This document shows, one piece after another, positions 22,804-25,882 of a DNA stretch of 25,882 nucleotides. The stretch comes from a virus, in the IMG/VR virus record IMGVR_UViG_3300034236_000033, positions 1 to 25,882 of that record; one strand, written 5' to 3'. Position 1 is the stretch's first letter. Each line of letters opens with the position of its first letter. Below the pieces are notes generated by a model. It worked only from the letters and a program-made list of their open reading frames with translations, had not been told where the DNA came from and searched no databases. The translations under genes were made by a program, and so were the position numbers.

Positions 22804-23112
22804 ATGAACAGGTTAAAATACGAACACACAACAATCAACGATAAAGTGAAACCCATGGGCCAAGAATTCAACGAAACGACAGTCAACGTGGTAGCTAGTC
22901 AAGGGGCCAAGATTGGCTTTGTTTGGGCAGCTATCGGTATCAGCTCCTGGACCGATGCTGCTGCTTTCCTGGCTTTTGTGCTTTCATTCCTGGCACTGAG
23001 CGAGTATCTGTGGAAGAAGATCCTTCGACCGATGCTGGCCAACCTTGGTGTCTGCAAACCAGCCCGCAAGCGAGTCAAGATGGTCGCTGTTGAAGAAGAG
23101 GAAGAATCTTAA
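22804..23112 (+). CDS. Holin (two predicted transmembrane segments)
   Basis: This encodes 102 residues. Hydrophobic segments lie at ~35-48 (AKIGFVWAAIGISSW) and ~51-68 (DAAAFLAFVLSFLALSEY), followed by a basic stretch (KKILRP, KPARKRVK) and an acidic end (EEEEES). Size, charge pattern and the endolysin gene directly downstream support a holin that permeabilises or depolarises the inner membrane at the end of infection. AGAGGAA lies about 11 bases before the first ATG. A second in-frame ATG at codon 18 has AAAGTGA upstream, so a shorter product without the basic N-terminus is possible. The stop overlaps the endolysin start as TAATG. Confidence 0.78.
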   Translation: MNRLKYEHTTINDKVKPMGQEFNETTVNVVASQGAKIGFVWAAIGISSWTDAAAFLAFVLSFLALSEYLWKKILRPMLANLGVCKPARKRVKMVAVEEEEES

Positions 23113-23630
23113 TGAGCAAACCACGCATGGCAGTCGCCGGCTTGATGCTTAGTGCCATGGCCTTCATTGGCCTGGTAGCAAGCGAAGGCTTTGAGGAGAC
23201 TGCCAGTATCCCTACCAAAAATGATCGTCCTACGGTGGGTTTTGGCTCTACCTACTGGGAAGATGGTTCTGCAGTGAAGAATGGCCAGAAGGTCACTCCA
23301 GTGCGTGCACTGCGGGTGGCTCAAGCTCATATCACCAAGGAAGAAATTATCTTCCGTAACTCAATGCCTGGTGTGCAGCTCAGCCAGGTCGAATACGACA
23401 TCTACATGGACTGGGTGTACCAGTACGGTACTGGTGCATGGTCAGGTTCCTCCATGCGTTCTAAGCTCATGAAGACTGACTATGCAGGTGCTTGTGGGGC
23501 ACTGTTGGGATATAAGTTCTCTGGTGGCTACGATTGCAGCACGCTGATCAATGGGAAACCTAATCAGCGTTGCTGGGGTGTCTGGACCCGTCAGAAAGAA
23601 CGCTACGCTACCTGTATGGGGGCGCAATGA
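23112..23630 (+). CDS. GH24-type endolysin with N-terminal signal-arrest-release-like segment
   Basis: This encodes 172 residues. After a short basic start, residues 6-24 (MAVAGLMLSAMAFIGLVAS) are a weakly hydrophobic Ala/Gly-rich segment, as in signal-anchor-release endolysins that are exported by Sec and freed when the membrane is depolarised. E25 in SEGFEETA is the likely catalytic acid. The following IPTKNDRPTVGFGST segment holds D38 and T41/T47, the lysozyme-like continuation. QVEYDIYMDWVYQYG and RCWGVWTRQKER are further conserved blocks of this muramidase family. Four cysteines in the C-terminal third could form disulfides in the periplasm. The enzyme would cleave the glycan strands of peptidoglycan. 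The start overlaps the holin stop (TAATG) and the stop overlaps the Rz start (ATGA). Confidence 0.85.
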   Translation: MSKPRMAVAGLMLSAMAFIGLVASEGFEETASIPTKNDRPTVGFGSTYWEDGSAVKNGQKVTPVRALRVAQAHITKEEIIFRNSMPGVQLSQVEYDIYMDWVYQYGTGAWSGSSMRSKLMKTDYAGACGALLGYKFSGGYDCSTLINGKPNQRCWGVWTRQKERYATCMGAQ

Positions 23631-23995
23631 ATCCTTGGGCAGCGTTAGCTGCTCTTGTTTTATGGGTGGCTTCGATAGGCGGCTCGTACTGGTACGGTAC
23701 TAGTGTAGGTAAAGCCAGTGAGATAGCCAGAGTGGCTGAAATCAAGCAGGCTATCGAAGATACTCGTGAAGCTGCAAAACAGGGAGCAGCAAGTGAAATT
23801 GCAAAAATCAAAGTACGAAATACGACCGTACAAGGCAAGGTGGAAACCATCATTCGAGACAATCCTGTGTATCGGGATTGCAGGCATTCTGATGATGCTA
23901 TGCGGTTGCTCAACGAATCCCTTACAGGAAAACAAAGTGGGGCCGGACGCGACAGTAGTGATAGCGTGCCCCGAGCTGTCTCCCCTCTCCGATAA
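23627..23995 (+). CDS. Rz-like inner-membrane spanin (i-spanin)
   Basis: This encodes 122 residues. One N-terminal transmembrane segment (residues ~4-24, PWAALAALVLWVASIGGSYW) is followed by a long charged helix (~28-80) suitable for a periplasmic coiled coil, then NPVYRDCRHSDDAMRLLNE, a typical Rz C-terminal motif with one cysteine. With Rz1 it spans the periplasm and fuses inner and outer membranes after peptidoglycan is cut. The ATG at 23627 overlaps the endolysin TGA; an upstream start at 23570 lies deep inside the endolysin and is not used here. The Rz1 gene begins inside this one in the +1 frame. Confidence 0.85.
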   Translation: MNPWAALAALVLWVASIGGSYWYGTSVGKASEIARVAEIKQAIEDTREAAKQGAASEIAKIKVRNTTVQGKVETIIRDNPVYRDCRHSDDAMRLLNESLTGKQSGAGRDSSDSVPRAVSPLR

Positions 23996-24098
23996 TTCGT
24001 TTGGGGCTACAACAGCTAAGCTTACCGAAGTTGGCAACATATATCGGGAATGTCGTACTGCTGCTTTAGCAGGAAAATTAAATAAGGAAACTAGGTAA
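23793..24098 (+). CDS. Rz1-like outer-membrane lipoprotein spanin (o-spanin)
   Basis: This encodes 101 residues from a GTG at 23793, chosen because AGGGAG lies six bases upstream; another in-frame GTG at 23766 has no such site. The hydrophobic signal (TILCIGIAGILMML) ends in a lipobox LCGC with lipidated C39, giving a mature outer-membrane lipoprotein of ~63 residues with a further cysteine pair. It partners Rz during the last lysis step. The gene starts inside Rz in a different frame and runs 103 bases past the Rz stop, the overlapping arrangement of spanins rather than full embedding. Its N-terminal region before the signal is unusually long (about 20 residues, basic), so a later non-ATG start is possible. 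Confidence 0.78.
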   Translation: MKLQKSKYEIRPYKARWKPSFETILCIGIAGILMMLCGCSTNPLQENKVGPDATVVIACPELSPLSDNSFGATTAKLTEVGNIYRECRTAALAGKLNKETR

Positions 24099-24823
24099 TG
24101 GCTAAGAAATCAATTGAATTACCGGATGGTAGCTGGTCAGACGTAGTTGTTCTGGTGGATACCACTGGTGCACCACTATCCGGCCTGGGTGGCGGAGGTG
24201 GTGGGGGCGGATCTACTGATATCACTACACTGACTAAAGCCGCACAACTTCCAGCTACGATCGGACAGAAGAATGCAGCGAGCTCACTCTCTGTTGTACT
24301 GAGTTCGGATGGTCCGTTTGCTTCTAACTTTGGTGTACAAGCAGATACAGCAGCAGCAACTGATACCGGTAATGCCAGCTATATCTCGCTGTTCAAACGC
24401 ATGTTGCAGCGTCTGACTACCCTACTCCCACAGACTTCGGTTGGTGGTTTAGGTGCTCTGGCTGTTTCTGTACTGTCTCAGCAAGCTGGTGAACGTAACA
24501 TCGGTAGCAGCGGTAACAGCTACATGGTTCAACGTCATGAATCCAATGGAACTATTGCTACTGGTGTGACCTCTGCAATTGCCATTAGTGCAGGTCAACC
24601 GGCTCACCTTTTTAGTGCTATGCCAGTAAATGCAGCACTTACTGGTACTTGCACGATCACTGGTTTAACTGATCAAGCAGGTACGGCTGTATCGATGGTT
24701 TTGCCTATTGGTACTGCTGCATTTAGCCCAATTGGCTTTGGTGCTGTACGATGTGAAACCAGTATTACAGTAACGTTATCAGTTGCTACTGACAAGGTTC
24801 TGATCAACTGGAGGCCAATCTAA
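24098..24823 (+). CDS. Virion-associated tail protein with poly-glycine linker
   Basis: This encodes 241 residues. The N-terminus (KKSIELPDGSWSDVVVLVD) is followed by a run of eight glycines (residues 31-38) as a flexible linker. Residues ~45-75 carry LPATIGQKNAASSLSVVLSSD, a segment typical of many phage tail or baseplate-fibre proteins ('GQK..A.S..VVLASD'). Residues ~92-120 (SYISLFKRMLQRLTTLLP) are a helix, and the rest is beta-rich. It has no membrane signal. The start overlaps the Rz1 stop (TAATG) and its stop overlaps the next start in the same way, linking the lysis genes to a second adhesin block. It probably anchors the following NodB-like protein on the virion, but this is inference. 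Confidence 0.65.
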   Translation: MAKKSIELPDGSWSDVVVLVDTTGAPLSGLGGGGGGGGSTDITTLTKAAQLPATIGQKNAASSLSVVLSSDGPFASNFGVQADTAAATDTGNASYISLFKRMLQRLTTLLPQTSVGGLGALAVSVLSQQAGERNIGSSGNSYMVQRHESNGTIATGVTSAIAISAGQPAHLFSAMPVNAALTGTCTITGLTDQAGTAVSMVLPIGTAAFSPIGFGAVRCETSITVTLSVATDKVLINWRPI

Positions 24824-25882
24824 TGGTTGATCGTGCTACTCCTACTCAGCGTTTCAAAGTACGAGAAGAAAAAGCGATGGTTCGCTTTGACACTGCCAAC
24901 GGTGGAAGCTGGAATTATCTTGTCGGCGTACCTGGCGGTTCGGCCGTAGCCACGCTTGTACCTCTCTCTGAAATGTCACACGATGGCCGTCAAGTCGTCC
25001 GTATTGATCTGACTGATGACTGCACTAGTGCGTATGTTGGTGTCACTACCGGCAAGACATTTGCGCTACCTGGTGACTGGAGCGGTGAGTTCTGTGCTGC
25101 TATCAATATCGCCAGTGGACAAGGCAGTCTAACCAATGTCAATATGTATTTGAATGACGTTGCATTCACCAATCGGTATGAGAAACTGATGCCTATGACG
25201 GTGTGGAAGCATCATGGCTGGCGTACTGTTCGTTGGCGTATGTTTAACTCTGCAACCAACGGTGGCGCTCAAACTGGTGGTGATGGTCGTGGTACTACCG
25301 GCGCACCTACACCTTCTACAATGAACTGTGCTCGTTTGCGGTTTCTTAAAACTGCAGGTGTCGGTACGGCTTGCTCTATCTATGTGGCTTTCATGGGTGT
25401 ACCTGCTCGTGCTCGTCCACAGATCATGTTGACCTTTGATGGTGCCACGATCGGGCAATACACGAACTTATTCCCAGTACTCCAAGCCAAGAAGGTAACA
25501 GCAAGCTTTGCTGGTCAATCTGACTTGAATGCCGGTACAGCTGGTACTCACATGACTGCTGCGAATATCTTGGAGATGCAGTCAAGTGGGCTGGCTGAAT
25601 TCTACGTGTACTCAAAAACTGCTGGTGCGGCCAAGGGTCAAGTAGGTAGCGTAGCTGTTTCGGATGTCGGTTTGGCTACGTACCTGGCCAACTATGATCT
25701 CGCAACAGAGTATTTCAAATCTATTGGGGTACGAAATCCTACGTTGTTCCATCCTTACCCGCTCGGTGACTACACCGATGCATTGATGGATGGTTTGATA
25801 GCTCGTGGGACCAAACTTGCACGTCGAGCAGATTCTGCTGGTTATCGAACCAATGAATCTGCAAATGTGTTCAATGGCAAGC
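24823..25882 (+). CDS. NodB-fold (polysaccharide deacetylase-like) tail protein, cut by right window edge
   Basis: 353 codons are visible, with no stop before the edge. Residues ~1-195 are a beta-rich N-terminal domain of unknown type. From residue ~199 the NodB pattern begins: RPQIMLTFDGATI (motif 1), then LFPVLQAKKVTASFAG, then NILEMQSSG with EFYVYSK, and NPTLFHPYPLGDYTDALMDGL (aligned to the R/H-x-P-x-G motif). D206 aligns with the first Asp of the TFDDG motif, but the second is Gly and the H-x3-H metal motif reads as YVYSK. The fold is therefore recognisable while the classic zinc site is not. It may be a diverged hydrolase or a carbohydrate-binding relic on the tail. The start overlaps the previous stop (TAATG). 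Confidence 0.7.
   Translation, partial: MVDRATPTQRFKVREEKAMVRFDTANGGSWNYLVGVPGGSAVATLVPLSEMSHDGRQVVRIDLTDDCTSAYVGVTTGKTFALPGDWSGEFCAAINIASGQGSLTNVNMYLNDVAFTNRYEKLMPMTVWKHHGWRTVRWRMFNSATNGGAQTGGDGRGTTGAPTPSTMNCARLRFLKTAGVGTACSIYVAFMGVPARARPQIMLTFDGATIGQYTNLFPVLQAKKVTASFAGQSDLNAGTAGTHMTAANILEMQSSGLAEFYVYSKTAGAAKGQVGSVAVSDVGLATYLANYDLATEYFKSIGVRNPTLFHPYPLGDYTDALMDGLIARGTKLARRADSAGYRTNESANVFNGK

Noticed and set aside
23570-23995. Longer Rz frame starting at 23570
   Set aside because: It would add 19 residues read out of frame within the endolysin; the ATGA overlap at 23627 places the membrane segment right after the start, as expected for Rz.

Overview
The window looks like part of the genome of a tailed double-stranded DNA phage (Caudoviricetes) that infects a Gram-negative bacterium. 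The evidence is a DUF1983-type tail fibre protein related to the C-terminus of lambda J, several tail adhesins or depolymerases, and a holin / signal-arrest-release-like endolysin / Rz / Rz1 lysis set. Spanins are only needed where there is an outer membrane. The J-type fibre favours a siphovirus. I cannot name the genus or host. No tRNA, rRNA, CRISPR array, integrase or insertion sequence was seen.

Left arm (1-11284, all genes on the minus strand): DNA metabolism. In transcription order the genes are thyX (flavin-dependent thymidylate synthase), a B12-dependent class II ribonucleotide reductase, an HNH homing endonuclease, a zinc-ribbon/DUF3310 protein, a PD-(D/E)XK nuclease, a large ATPase-primase, a Sak4-like RecA-fold ATPase, a probable single-strand DNA-binding protein, a Gp49-family protein, a crAss001_48-related protein, and a RuvC-like Holliday-junction resolvase cut by the left window edge. 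ThyX and the reductase would supply dTMP and deoxynucleotides. The primase/ATPase would prime or unwind, and Sak4 + SSB + nuclease + RuvC form a plausible recombination set. Every minus-strand intergenic gap of about 80 bp or more contains one or more near-perfect stem-loops, several followed by a U-tract, while the tightly coupled gene pairs lack them.

Divergent switch (11285-11388): about 100 bp separate the two transcription directions and hold a perfect 13-bp palindrome and a GATAAT-type -10 element.

Right arm (11389-25882, all plus strand): tail tip, adhesins and lysis. A J-like fibre protein is followed by two small related tail proteins, a DUF4376 protein, a 1227-residue protein combining a lyase-like region with a serine-esterase-like region, a beta-helix protein carrying four exact 103-residue repeats, and a protein with four roughly 90-residue Ig-like repeats. 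A terminator-like hairpin follows, then holin, endolysin and overlapping Rz/Rz1. Two more virion-type proteins come next, the last being a NodB-fold (polysaccharide-deacetylase-like) protein cut by the right edge. Almost all right-arm genes are joined by TAATG or ATGA overlaps or by gaps of 10 bp or less. Up to three carbohydrate-active modules in one adhesin cluster suggest a host covered by a complex, probably acylated, surface polysaccharide.
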